Assembly (NCBI RefSeq): GCF_013426205.1 | Contig: NC_089425.1 | Span: forward strand, 3,782,001-3,846,000 | Source of the DNA: Metarhizium brunneum | Taxonomy: Eukaryota > Ascomycota > Sordariomycetes > Hypocreales > Clavicipitaceae | Direction of reading: 5' to 3' | DNA: 64,000 bases | Shown: one piece after another, positions 13,933 through 23,842 of the stretch | Numbering within the stretch: the first letter of the stretch is position 1 | Layout of the letters: every line of letters starts with the position of its first letter | The notes under the pieces: model-generated | What the model was told of the DNA's origin: nothing | The model's database searches: none | Seen by the model: the letters and a program-made list of their open reading frames with translations, nothing else | Translations under genes and position numbers: made by a program

Positions 13933-15952
13933 TTAGTAAATACCCCACACCACAGCAAAAGGCTGCGAGCCTTCAAGCTGAGCAATTCTGTCGGCTCTAA
14001 CGGTGATAATAGCCGCCCTATCCTTTGATGTTGTATCCCATTTCACCTGCTCGACGTTGTTCTCCGCCACGAAACCCTCATCGCCCCTTTGTTCCTCTGA
14101 GGCCCCAGACTGCTGTTCGATATTGACCTTGAGTGTCAGATTATTTTGCAGATTCTCTCCTGGGGGATCCGAGTATGCTAAAGTGACCCTCTGAGTCCCG
14201 GTCCGGTCTCCCGTAAAATCGATCTTCCTTGGTTCCAGCGGCCACGTCTCATCCTCCTTTAAAGCGTTCTCACCACCCACATCCTCGAAGCCAACCTGCT
14301 CCCCCGGGCCAGGCTCCACCACACAGCGAAGGGATTCCTTCAGGTTGACTAGGCAAAATCCCCGGTCAGGCTTAGGTAGCCTGAGATCGTCGGCCCCGTT
14401 GACCAACAATGCCTTGATGAGAGCAGCGCTAGGATCAGCCATCTTCTTTGACTGCAGTGCCTCGCGCAGTACCGCACAGAAGTCCGACACTAGGGGAGCG
14501 GCCATGCTCGTGCCAGAACAGAACATCCAGTTGTTGTCGTGAGTCTGGCCAAAGTCTTGACGCCTAGTTGCTACGGCTTCGTGGCGCGAGCATGTGCTGA
14601 GGATGGCAACGCCCGGAGCCACAACATCTGGCTTAATAATCTTGTGGAATGTAAGTCCTCGTGAGCTGTTGTATGCAATTTTGTCTGGGTGTCCAATAAG
14701 CCCCTCTGGGTTATATTTCAGCTTAATGGAAGGTCGACGGGACTCTGTAGCACCAACAAAAATGCTGTTCTTGGCGGCACTGGTGCTTCCGATTTGGCTC
14801 ATTTTGCTGTAATGGGACATCTCTTCACCGTCCTTGCCTGCGGCGAAGACAATGACATCTGCGCTATTGTCAACTAGCTTCAGTAAGTGGAAAACAATGT
14901 GAGGGACCACGCACGATCTTGCTTGCGACATATGAAGTTGTCAACCGCCCAGGCACCTACATCGTACGGTATCTGGTAAGATGGCCAGCTTGCCCCCCCA
15001 AGAGTTGCAAGAAATACGAGCCCCGTACGAGTAGGCCTCTTAGAAGAGCCCTGTGAGATCTTTGGGTATGCTGATGTTTACATCATCGCTGTCGAGCATT
15101 GATTGAAAGACCAGCGATGCTTTCGGTGCCGCTCCCTGAATGCTGCCTCCCATGGTGTCCGACGATCCGTTGCCCAAGGCGGACCCTGCCACGTGGGTTC
15201 CATGGCCGACAGGGTCATCAGTTCTACCATTTCGTCGTTCGTTCCAGAGCAAAGCCACAATACGCTCCGCGAATGCCGGGTGAGGGTTATCTATTGACCC
15301 AATATCGAATCCTGTGTCGGCTATGGCTATAACCTGGTCTTGGCCTTCATAGTTCACACCGAGAGCAGATACTCGTGGATAAACAATGCCTATATCCTCT
15401 CAAGATATGTCGTTGAAGAGTTTCGGCTTTATGGACTCTTCTATAGCCTTGATGGCGTCAACTTCCACAATTTTGTCGATCGTGGAGGCATCAGCCGTAA
15501 GCTTGGTGACGTTCTCCTCTGGGACTATATTCTTCGTGACTATTCCAGTCTTCTCACGTACATTGTTAATAAAACTGTCCGATACCTTCTCTCCCTTGTG
15601 GAGGAAGATTTCGACATCGAAAGTCTTCTGGGGATGACCCTCACTCTCACTTAATTTTATCGCGTTGGCTATCCTTCTAGACTTCTTAACATCATGAGGG
15701 AAAATGTTGGCCTGTGCCACAAAAGTCAAGTCCCGAATGGGTTGAAGATTAGAAAGGCTTGTAGTGGCAGAGGTATATGTCATTTCCTAGGTATTCAGTA
15801 ACTGTGGCACCTTTCTTTTCGAGTTCCCTTTTGTCATCAGCGATAATTCGTCGAGTGCCTCAAACGACTATAAAGTTTGTAGAGCTTGTATCCGACGTGG
15901 AAGCTACTGCAGTCGAGAGCTCATTTCCATTGACGATAACCTGCGTGGACAT
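13933..15952 (-). pseudogene. Decayed subtilase (S8) pseudogene
   Basis: Starts at ATG 15952 and can be followed to 13933 only by changing frames. Pieces in order: an N-terminal region ending IVV then TGA (15862-15860) then GTRRIIADDKRELEKKG; a frame change near 15752-15757 in a CCTTTC stretch; QPIRDLTFVAQANIFP; a TGA at 15402-15400; then the Asp site ADTGFDIG and His site GHGTHVAGS; a TAA at 15042-15040; a frame change in a run of seven C (14993-14999, plus strand) after NSW; and finally the Ser site CSGTSMAAP and a beta-rich C-terminal domain. The oxyanion motif reads AAGKD, with Lys (codon 14835-14833) where AAGND is normal. Three stops, two frame breaks and a lost oxyanion residue make a dead gene. 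It is a different subfamily from the intact protease at 7.8-9.3 kb: no signal peptide and a long C-terminal domain. Confidence 0.85.
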
Positions 15953-17938
15953 GGTGGATTGCGAGGTGATGCGTGCTTAGAATCATGTAGGGTCAGTGAT
16001 TAAAACACAGACAACAGCCGTGGTCTAGGTTTGGCAGCGAGGAAATTTGTGACAACTTTATACTTGTTAGCGGGTGATGGTCCTTAAACAAGTGGTAGAC
16101 CCAAATAATGCGCCTTGTAACTATGCCAGGAGGGGGGGGGTTCGGAATCTCAATGAACTGCCATTTTCAGCCGCAGTTGTCTTTTGAGGGCACAGGCTTC
16201 CAGCGGCGTTTTACCTGCTGACTACATATAACAAACCGCCACATGCCCTATACTAACGCCACTTGGCCAGCAATCGTGTACCTGTACATTCAATGGGAGA
16301 ATCCTATTCAGTCGTGGGCTGTGCTGTCAATGACACACCGTATGTGACAAGGGCTCGATAGAGGGCTTGGAGTCAATAACTCAATTCATCTGATAACAGT
16401 CTTTGGTATCAAAGGTCCTTGGTTTCCCTTAAGGCCTCGTTGACTAAGACGTCTTTAAATACAAGAAGTTAGTGAGGGACTTTGCCCTAGGTCTTGTGAT
16501 TGTAGCTTTTATGTAACCTTTAATATTAAGCTATTTCCGTGTAACACGAGGTCACAACTTGCTGGCTTTTAGTAACTAGGTTTCCAACCACGAAAGAGGT
16601 CAAAAATCTCTCGATGGGCAGCTTCAATGAAGGACCAGTTCCACGTTCAATTCAATCCACGGCTACCCCATCGAGAAATTCCCATCACGCCCACATTCCG
16701 GTAAAAACTCCACCACGTAAACGCTTAATAAAGCGCCAACGTTGGAGAGCACAAAATCCACAGACGATCGGCTATCGTTGAGAAACTCGGCGGCCGAGGT
16801 GGGATTGGCCGTCTGTCCAACTCGGCGTGGGCCAAGCTGAGCCGGGTCCTGGGCAATATATACGTCCCATGGTTATAGTAGATGTGTAGACTTCGCGAGT
16901 GTGCCCACCGCCGGATTTCTAACCACGCAGCTTATTTCAAAGACATATAATTTGCTGCCTTTACGATTTGAGGCTGGATCCAACCATCTGTGGGCTGGAT
17001 CTGGAGTCTCTAGTTTCGTCTTCATCGCACGCTTGGGTCGTAACATGGCTTCGGGCCCGTCGCAAACTCGCCGGACAAGCACCACCTCCGCAGGAGCCCT
17101 GGACAATGTCACGCGAGCGGGGTGAATACAGCGAGATGTCTCCTTGTAATATCAGTTCACGGCACTACTGTCGGCGATTGCGAAGCGACTCCCGCCGGCC
17201 GCGCAACAAGACAATGCAAACCACTCCAAACCAACGTCAATTCATTCATTTAATTAGCGAGAATGGTGGACCCATGCTCGTCTTCGGTTAAATCTCATGC
17301 AAACACCAGATAAGCATAAAATTATGCCAAGTCTTGCGTGTGGCACCAGCAGCCTTACATCTTGCCCAAGTCCCCCGCCCGGCCTCCCAATCTATTGCGA
17401 CGGAAATTATGCCCGCTTCGCCATCAATATTAGGATATTCTACTAGTATGCTATGCAATAGCGTTTATCCCAACTAGTCCTGGTAATCCCGCCGGGAGGA
17501 AGGGTCTATGCTCGAGTCCTAGGTAGTTATCTGTTAGTGGTAATGCTAACTAACCCGCCAGGCATAGAGGAGACTTGAATGTTATTGCCACCACCATGAT
17601 TCATAGTCTCTATTAAACATGGACAGAATTATTACCAGAACCCTTCTAATAATCTCCACAACATTCCCATTAATGTCTATACGAGTTGGATTGTAACCTC
17701 GGCCATTTGCGAGTCAGGTAACATGAGGTGGCATCATACTAAATTTCTCTGGTATAATTTTACTCTATTAAGATATGACTAGCCAGAGAATTAATTGTCA
17801 ATATATGGTCGAGTGTAGGTACATAAATATATATATGTGTGTTCCAAGACACAGGCTTATCCCAACTCCTCCCAACTCATCACCTCAGAACTCTAAATTT
17901 CAGAGCCTCCAATCTATTACCAAAGTAATCACCTAGCC
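15953..17938. other. Gene-free interval with a MITE-1 copy
   Basis: Holds the MITE-1 copy at 16343-16546 and, before the enterotoxin-like gene, increasingly AT-rich DNA with a TA-repeat stretch near 17821-17838 that may serve as a TATA region. No gene was recognised. Confidence 0.5.
16343..16546 (+). mobile_element. MITE-1 copy a
   Basis: About 204 bp beginning TGTGACAAGGGCT and ending CCGTGTAACA, with internal landmarks such as TCTTTGGTATCAAAGGTCC shared with copies at 36.3 and 54.6 kb, and in inverse orientation at 19.6 kb. The ends form imperfect inverted repeats (TGTGACAAGG against TGTTACACGG). It has no coding capacity, so it is a non-autonomous element. Target-site duplication is no longer clear at this copy. 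Confidence 0.75.
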
Positions 17939-18787
17939 ATGAAGAACTTTGCTGCCCTCCTCTTTGCATCTGCCTTGGCAGTCCCCCTGGCTGCTTCTGC
18001 AGTCGCGCCACAGGGGTCGACACTACCAGAAGGACCCCTCCCCAGTGTTGTCTATCGTGGCGACGATCTGCCTCCAGAATATTATAAAAACCTCGGTGGG
18101 ATCCCTCACGAATTTGAAGGAAAGACAGACAACAGATCATACAGTTTGTGGTGGCACAATGTTGGCTTAGACGGATGGGTGGGTAAAATGCGAGGGAAAA
18201 ACAGACACTTCAACTCTGCTTACGCCGCAACCTCGAGTAGATGGTCATCCGCCCTCTACTTTGCTGTCCTGACTAGGGAGCAGGAATTTGGATGGATGTA
18301 TCAAATCCACGCCACGCCAAATATGATCTACTTAGAAGGCTCCGGTTTCGCACCCCCGTTTACTGATGAGGTAGAGTACGCCGCCTTGGGAGGGATACGG
18401 TGGGACCAGATTGAGGCCTGGCTTCGCGTCCCTAAGAATGTGACCTCTGGGGACCGTAAGACTTTCAAGTCGGATGGCACGTTGGCGAAGTGGGCCTTGC
18501 TTGAAAATTTTACCAAGGATTTCCCTGATTTGAAATGGGTCAAAAACCCAGATTATAACCCGGCGTATAACCAGTATCACGGCAGCGAAGGGCAGCCTCA
18601 ACTTGGTGGCAGGCCAATCAAAGTCAAAGGCAGCCTTCAACTCGATATTCCGCGAGAATTTGAAGGGAAGTCAATGGAGTACCACGCCATCGAGTTTATG
18701 AACAAGGTCGGCGGGCCTGTGGGCTGGATTGGAGCGTTCCCATTGAACTTCTCGGCCGCTGCAGACTTTTCCGCGGCCGAGATTTGA
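17939..18787 (+). CDS. Heat-labile-enterotoxin A-like ADP-ribosyltransferase, 3' end frameshifted
   Basis: Secreted protein of the Enterotoxin_A family, which transfers ADP-ribose from NAD to target proteins; such genes are expanded in insect-pathogenic fungi. It is a single exon with a signal peptide (MKNFAALLFASALAVPLAAS). Landmarks: Arg40 in VVYRGDD (NAD-binding Arg), a YAATSS motif near 95-100, and the catalytic Glu-x-Glu at about 144-146, followed by ALGGI and QIEAWLRV exactly as in bacterial LT/CT A subunits. The present frame stops at 18785-18787. Right after it another frame stays open to 18930 with coding-like, Lys/Arg-rich sequence, so the original protein was probably about 50 residues longer and a one-base change near 18783 cut it. 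The ADP-ribosyltransferase core is not affected. Whether the product is active is unknown. Confidence 0.8.
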   Translation: MKNFAALLFASALAVPLAASAVAPQGSTLPEGPLPSVVYRGDDLPPEYYKNLGGIPHEFEGKTDNRSYSLWWHNVGLDGWVGKMRGKNRHFNSAYAATSSRWSSALYFAVLTREQEFGWMYQIHATPNMIYLEGSGFAPPFTDEVEYAALGGIRWDQIEAWLRVPKNVTSGDRKTFKSDGTLAKWALLENFTKDFPDLKWVKNPDYNPAYNQYHGSEGQPQLGGRPIKVKGSLQLDIPREFEGKSMEYHAIEFMNKVGGPVGWIGAFPLNFSAAADFSAAEI

Positions 18788-19252
18788 CGGAATTCAACTA
18801 CGGCGACAGTACCGAGGACGAAGTCAGGCGACAGATCGGGCAGTGTGTCTTGAAGGAGCGGAAGAAGCGGAAGAAGGAAAACTTTGACGACGTTGAAAAG
18901 GGCATGGGAACGCCAAGTTTGTGTCCATGACTGCGTCAAGACAAAAGTCGCTTATTCAATTCAACAGCTACATTCCAACAAGTAGTCGGTTTATATACAA
19001 TTCAACTTGTTATATTAAAAAATCCAGTCTCTGATTTTGTCTTGTCTAAAAGTCCTCAATATAAGTGACGCTTTCATGTTGGCGCCACAAAATGGATGGA
19101 TGCGAGAGTTTTCGAGATTCACAGTTTAAACATGTTTTTAAGAAGACGTGAATCAAAATTAGGGCACGTACTGATAACAAAAAGCTGCTTGTTTCTCGTA
19201 TCCCGTGCCTTCTATTACCATGATCAGGGATTTATTTGTATCTTGGTACAGG

Positions 19253-19720
19253 ATGAATATCAAGACCGTGTGCGGGCAGTCTTGTGTTAAACACTCCCTT
19301 CCTAGCTCGTCAGTCTTTGCTGCTGGCAATACCCACATCGACTTCACACCCATCGAAGTCACTGAGCCGACTTGCGGTAATACACAGCGCCAGCCGAACA
19401 TGAATATCACTAATACCTTCACACGGAGGTGGGAACAAGCAATTAAAGTGGGCGGGGATATTAAATTTTTTACAGGCCTGCCAGGCATCGGAGCCAAGTC
19501 AAAAACTATTCTCAAATCTACGTCCGAGGGCGGACAAGAGACAACCATCACCAATACAACACAGGTAGCGGAAATGTCACACGAAGGTTACACGAGGCCT
19601 ACGGTCACGGGACCTAGGGCAAAGTCCCTCACCGACTTCTTGTATTTAAAAGAGGTCTTTGGTCAACGAGGCCTTGAGGAAAACAAAGGACCTTTGCTAC
19701 TAGAGACTGTTATCAGATGA
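19253..19720 (+). pseudogene. Fragment resembling an aerolysin/ETX-MTX2-type pore-forming protein
   Basis: The open frame has Thr/Ser-rich alternating sequence around NITNTFTRRWEQAIKVGGDI and then a Gly-rich stretch, the pattern seen in the insertion region of aerolysin-like beta-pore-forming proteins. That assignment is inference from pattern only. The coding-like part begins near 19313, where a pyrimidine-rich tract ending in AG suggests an exon start, and no convincing upstream exon is seen. The last 50 or so codons lie inside an inverted MITE-1 copy, so the 3' part of the original gene is missing. It sits 300 bases downstream of the enterotoxin-like gene on the same strand. Confidence 0.35.
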
Positions 19721-19759
19721 ATTTAGTCATGTTGCCCCAAGCCTTTAGCCCTTGTCACA
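19562..19759 (-). mobile_element. MITE-1 copy b, inverted
   Basis: Reverse complement of the same element: reading the minus strand from 19759 gives TGTGACAAGGGCT, later CTGATAACAGTCTCTAGTAG and the GTCCTTTGTTTTCCTCAAGGCC core, with TACAAGAAGTCGGTGAGG further on. The far end (ATTTCCG followed by CTACCTGTG) is more diverged. It interrupts the pore-former-like fragment. Confidence 0.7.
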
Positions 19760-19915
19760 GGAAACGAGGACGTACAAATGCCGCCCAGATCACCGATGCC
19801 AGCCCCAAACCTGAATGCTCACAGCCGAATACGACGGGAATTATTACGAGATGTCAGTAGCCGACTTCAAATGTCACCCAAGGAGTGTCAAATGGGTCTA
19901 TAAATCGAAGCCCGC

Positions 19916-20593
19916 TCAAAAGCGCCCTGCCTCGTCTCCAATCGTCCAAATTGGACCAGTCAGCCTATGACGGGCAAAAATCTCGACCGCGTCGTGCAAA
20001 GACCACTTTTTCCAGTCTGCATCGGCATGGCGGCCATACCATTCAGCAGCGAAATCCCAAATCTGCTTAATGGGCCGCACATCTCCCTTGGCAATGCCTC
20101 TAGTAGCACACCATTCGTCCACCTCGGCTTCATTGCGAAACAGTAGCTGGACCGAGCATGTGTAGATGACGTTGTCCCAGGCATGACGCATGGGGACCGG
20201 AAAGTGTATGACGAAATCCGTGTCCAGCAGCTGTCCGTCCCGGACCGTGACGGACACTTCGTCGCCGATGGCGCCAGTCCTCGTCGTAAGAGTCGAGGTG
20301 CCGCCTGCGAGGTGCATCACGCCGAGCGAGCACCAGGCACAGTTTCCCCACCATTTGCGATGGCCCGAGGTCACGATGCAGGTCGTGGGCGCGGCGGAGA
20401 AGGGATGGGCAACCCACACCTCGTCGGATTGGGGGTGTAGCACAACACCATGGTAGTCTGCCAAAGCTCGCAGGCCTTGCCGCGCAGTAGGGACGTCGCT
20501 TTCGAAGCGGGTGGCGATGTCGCCAACAGTCGGAGGGCGCTGGTTTTTGAGAAACGACGAGATGATGAATTCGTGCAAGCTGGAATGGTCCAT
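19916..20593 (-). CDS. Organomercurial lyase (MerB)-like protein
   Basis: A 225-aa single-exon protein related to alkylmercury lyase (PF03243), which breaks carbon-mercury bonds; a horizontally acquired methylmercury demethylase is known in Metarhizium. The N-terminal 50 residues look like a winged-helix segment, followed by the MerB-type core: AHPFSAAPTTCIV, GNCAWCSLGV with Cys88, and IYTCSVQLLFRNEAEVDEW with Cys146. Cys88 and Cys146 align with the catalytic pair Cys96 and Cys159 of E. coli MerB. The Asp99 equivalent (WCALD) is Gly91 here. I chose ATG 20593; the frame is open for 45 more bases upstream but without ATG. Mercury chemistry is plausible but unproven given the missing Asp. The lack of introns fits a bacterial origin. 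Confidence 0.7.
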   Translation of the reverse strand: MDHSSLHEFIISSFLKNQRPPTVGDIATRFESDVPTARQGLRALADYHGVVLHPQSDEVWVAHPFSAAPTTCIVTSGHRKWWGNCAWCSLGVMHLAGGTSTLTTRTGAIGDEVSVTVRDGQLLDTDFVIHFPVPMRHAWDNVIYTCSVQLLFRNEAEVDEWCATRGIAKGDVRPIKQIWDFAAEWYGRHADADWKKWSLHDAVEIFARHRLTGPIWTIGDEAGRF

Positions 20594-23164
20594 GATGGCA
20601 AGCTCCGCGGCAGACTTGACTTGGACGAGATATGGCAAGGTAGCCTCTATTATAGCTTGTTATCAAGTGAGCCCCAAGTCGAATTAGTACCACGTACCGG
20701 CAGTTATCCGATCGCGCGGGTCGTTAGGGCGCGCCTTTTGAGAATATGAAGGGTTGAAAACTAAGACACCGTGCGCGACGCCACTTTGCACGATGTCCCT
20801 CCATAAAGTATGGCGTCATGAGTATTCGAATGCACAACCCTAACCCTGATCCTCAACTACCATTATGTAAGGCAGCCCGGGACATGTAGGATGAAATTAA
20901 TACTAAAATGGTGAAACGATTATGACACCCTCCTGTAGGGATCCCACAGTCGGTGTAAGCACGACGTAATATTCACCAACACCCTATACACAATACAGCA
21001 GAGCATCATGTGTGATCGACATTTAAAATTGCGGGGCTTCCCAAGTCCACAGACCAAATCGTAATATGACCATATTTCATACCAATATATGTTGAGAACC
21101 ACTTGCACGCCTGCATAATATCAATATATCCTATCTCAGTATGGGGCAGTACGGCAATCGACTTAAAAGGGTCGCCTGAATCGGGTGCGTTTTGACCGCG
21201 AACATTATCCTCGCACAGCCCAGTTCAGCAGGGATAGGAAACAAGAAATCTACGGATTAGGGGGGGAAGACATGGATTTGAATGGAGAATGTACTCTGGC
21301 GTTACTCAGGATAACTGCATGTCAGATACTGCGGATGGATGGTGGGTGAAAGCATGTGATGGGCAGTTCTGCGTATAATTGGTGCAAAAATGGCTCTTGA
21401 GTGGACATGGTGTGACTACGATAACGATTCCATCATGCCATGGTGTTACTCACTGTGTTTGGTTTTCAGCTCTGGTGTTGTGCATGGGCAGGTTACCATT
21501 TCATGTTGTGTACACTCATCCAACCCTCCCAGAGCCCTCAGTAATCGTGATTCGACCAGACCGCACTTGGTTGTTGTACACATTTGCTTTAATGTTTAAT
21601 CTTGTCCCTCAGGCGTCCTTCCTCTCTGGACAGAGGACAGGAATGTATAAATGAGTAAAGAGACAAATAAATTGCTCTAAATAGGCTGGATTTTATTGAC
21701 GTCGGTCGTTGGTGAGGTGGGTCAAGGGTCCGTCCGTCGGAGCGGGCCGAGCCTAGTGCGCTTTGACTTCATTGGTAAACTGACTTCGCTGCAATAAGGC
21801 GGTGCCGTTCAAAGAGACAACGTACGAGGTGGAGGGAGATTCTCCCAGCCGCCTGTTTACTATGCTTGGCAGTGGGGAGGTTTACCCCACGCCCAGCCAA
21901 GTTCAATATCAAATTTGAGACTAGCCTGCTGTCAGATGGCGCACATTCTTGTTCTGTCGCCTGAGATCTGTCAATAGTCGCTCTTTTACCATAGTCTCGT
22001 CCCCAGGTGCTTCAGGGTTGCCCGCAGCGTAAGCTCTGACAATAATTGAGGTATTATGCGATGCGATAACGTAAATAGGTTGTTCTTCTAAGACGAACCC
22101 TGTGATTGTATCTGAGAGTCCTGGCATTAATGGCACGTTTACTTGAAGCTGTGTCACTTGCACTGCCAGGACGGAGTAAATTATGCTCATTTGAGAGAAT
22201 AAAGCAGTTTCCAGAGGCGAGAGCTGCAGCATGTCTTTGGAGTCCCATCTCGGCCTGCGGTTAATGAGTCCATAGCCCTATGTCATTCCTCCTAGCGAAT
22301 CAACTCAGTCTTCAATAACTGTACTATTGGCGCAGACACGGCCTCCTATGCGACTACGGCTGCTGCTTTCAGATCAAAATCCTAATAATTCGAATTTGCC
22401 AAACGCCGACATCTCCACGTGGCTATAGCCTTATATAAACAGAACCGCCCCTAGTGGAAAGAGGTTGCCACTAAGTATCGACGAAGTAAATCATTGCTGT
22501 CATTGCGCTAGGAATCTCTTACCCCTTCCCACAAGATTGACATTCCCGACCTACTTTTTGTCGCTTCTAAAAAAACGACTGGTCATATTTTCCTTGTCCG
22601 GGAAGTTTTTTGCCGCAATCGGATCTGATAAACCCGCCCCGGCGATGCAGATGGGACCACTAGACGGGATTCAAGCGATTGGCGGGTATATCGGCATGAG
22701 CAATAGGGGGCGGGCTGACCCTTGCTGACGCTGGCGTTTCCCTCCTCTCTCCGCCACTTACATGCTCTCTCTGTCGGCAAGTAATCGATATTGAAGTCAC
22801 ATCCCAGCCGTCCCTGTGGAGAAGTTCCAATTTCAGTGCGCCGCTGACCTCACCTCTTCCGTTTCTGCGGGCATGCATCTTGAGGCTGAGCTGATGTCTG
22901 ACTAGAATGCTCTACTCACGCTGCTTGCTGTCACACAAAGCACAAAAGAGCCATGGATGGAACGGTAGCAGAATATGCAAGAAATCATGTTGTGCTTCAC
23001 CATGTTTTAGGGGCTGATCCCCCCGCATTTCATCATATTATACACGATTATGTGATCCCATGTCATGAATGTGCCCTTTTATTTTAATGATGGTGTCCGC
23101 CTCAAGGGTAACCAAGCAGCTGACGTTCCAGCCGAACCATCACTCCCGACGCGCGACACCCAGC
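20594..23164. other. Gene-poor interval
   Basis: No supported gene. One 103-codon ATG frame on the minus strand (22232-21921) has a protein-like composition but no recognisable domain, neighbour or splice context, so it is not called. The rest is AT-rich with short frames. Confidence 0.4.
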
Positions 23165-23842
23165 ATGGCCACCGGTAGCGAATGCATGACGGCAACTATC
23201 ATCGTGGCGGCCACACCGTCCATGGGAATGAGCTACAAAACACGTATGCCATGGCCCAAACTAAAGCGAGAAAGCGGCTACTTTGAATCCACGACCACAA
23301 GAAGCACAGACCCGCAAACGATGAATGCTGTGATAATGGGCTACAAGACGTGGGACAAGACTCCTACCAAGAGATACCCCGGCCGAATCAATGTTGTCAT
23401 CACACAAAACCCAGAGAAAGTTCGGCCTCGGTTGCAGGGTGATTTGAGGACAGAGCCGCTTCATGTGGCGACAAGCCTTGAAGGCGCAATGGAGCTTCTG
23501 TCGGAGACTTACCGGTGCTCGAGCTCGAGCTCCTCGGATGGCTCATTTGGCAGCGGCAGTTGGCTTCCAGATCTGGGCCGCGTATTTATCATCGGTGGGG
23601 CTGGGCTGTGTCATGAGGCACTGCAGATGCCGTGGGTAGATCGTCTGCTGCTTACGCGGATCGGAGCCGATTTCAACGCCGACACGTTCTTTCCTTTGGA
23701 TATTGATGGCCGCGGGAATGGTGAGTGGGCTCGGCAAAGTGACAGGGCTTTTCAAGACTGGGTAGGGCCTGATGCTCCGGATGGCATGCAGATTGAGGAC
23801 GGAATTGCATGGGAGGCGTACATGTTTACGCGGACTGCTTGA
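23165..23842 (+). CDS. DFR1: Dihydrofolate reductase
   Basis: Reduces dihydrofolate to tetrahydrofolate with NADPH, feeding thymidylate and purine synthesis. Single exon, 225 aa, the usual size for fungal DHFR. Motifs in order: IIVAATPSMGMSYK, MPWPKLKRESGYFE with the substrate-binding acidic residue, NAVIMGYKTWDKTP, GRINVVIT, RVFIIGGAGL and a C-terminal ending WEAYMFTR. A Ser-rich insert (SSSSSSDG) sits in a loop before the NADPH-binding RVFIIGG. ATG 23165 was chosen because it places about ten residues before the first strand; in-frame ATGs at 23069-23087 would add an unlikely basic leader. The family is essential and usually single-copy, so its place beside accessory DNA is notable. Confidence 0.9.
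   Translation: MATGSECMTATIIVAATPSMGMSYKTRMPWPKLKRESGYFESTTTRSTDPQTMNAVIMGYKTWDKTPTKRYPGRINVVITQNPEKVRPRLQGDLRTEPLHVATSLEGAMELLSETYRCSSSSSSDGSFGSGSWLPDLGRVFIIGGAGLCHEALQMPWVDRLLLTRIGADFNADTFFPLDIDGRGNGEWARQSDRAFQDWVGPDAPDGMQIEDGIAWEAYMFTRTA

Noticed and set aside
13933..15952. Reading the subtilase remnant as an intact gene with extra introns
   Set aside because: The stops fall within conserved motifs that continue in the same frame on both sides, so introns cannot explain them.
21921..22232. 103-codon ATG frame on the minus strand
   Set aside because: Composition is acceptable but there is no known domain, signal or neighbour context, so it remains below the level I would call.
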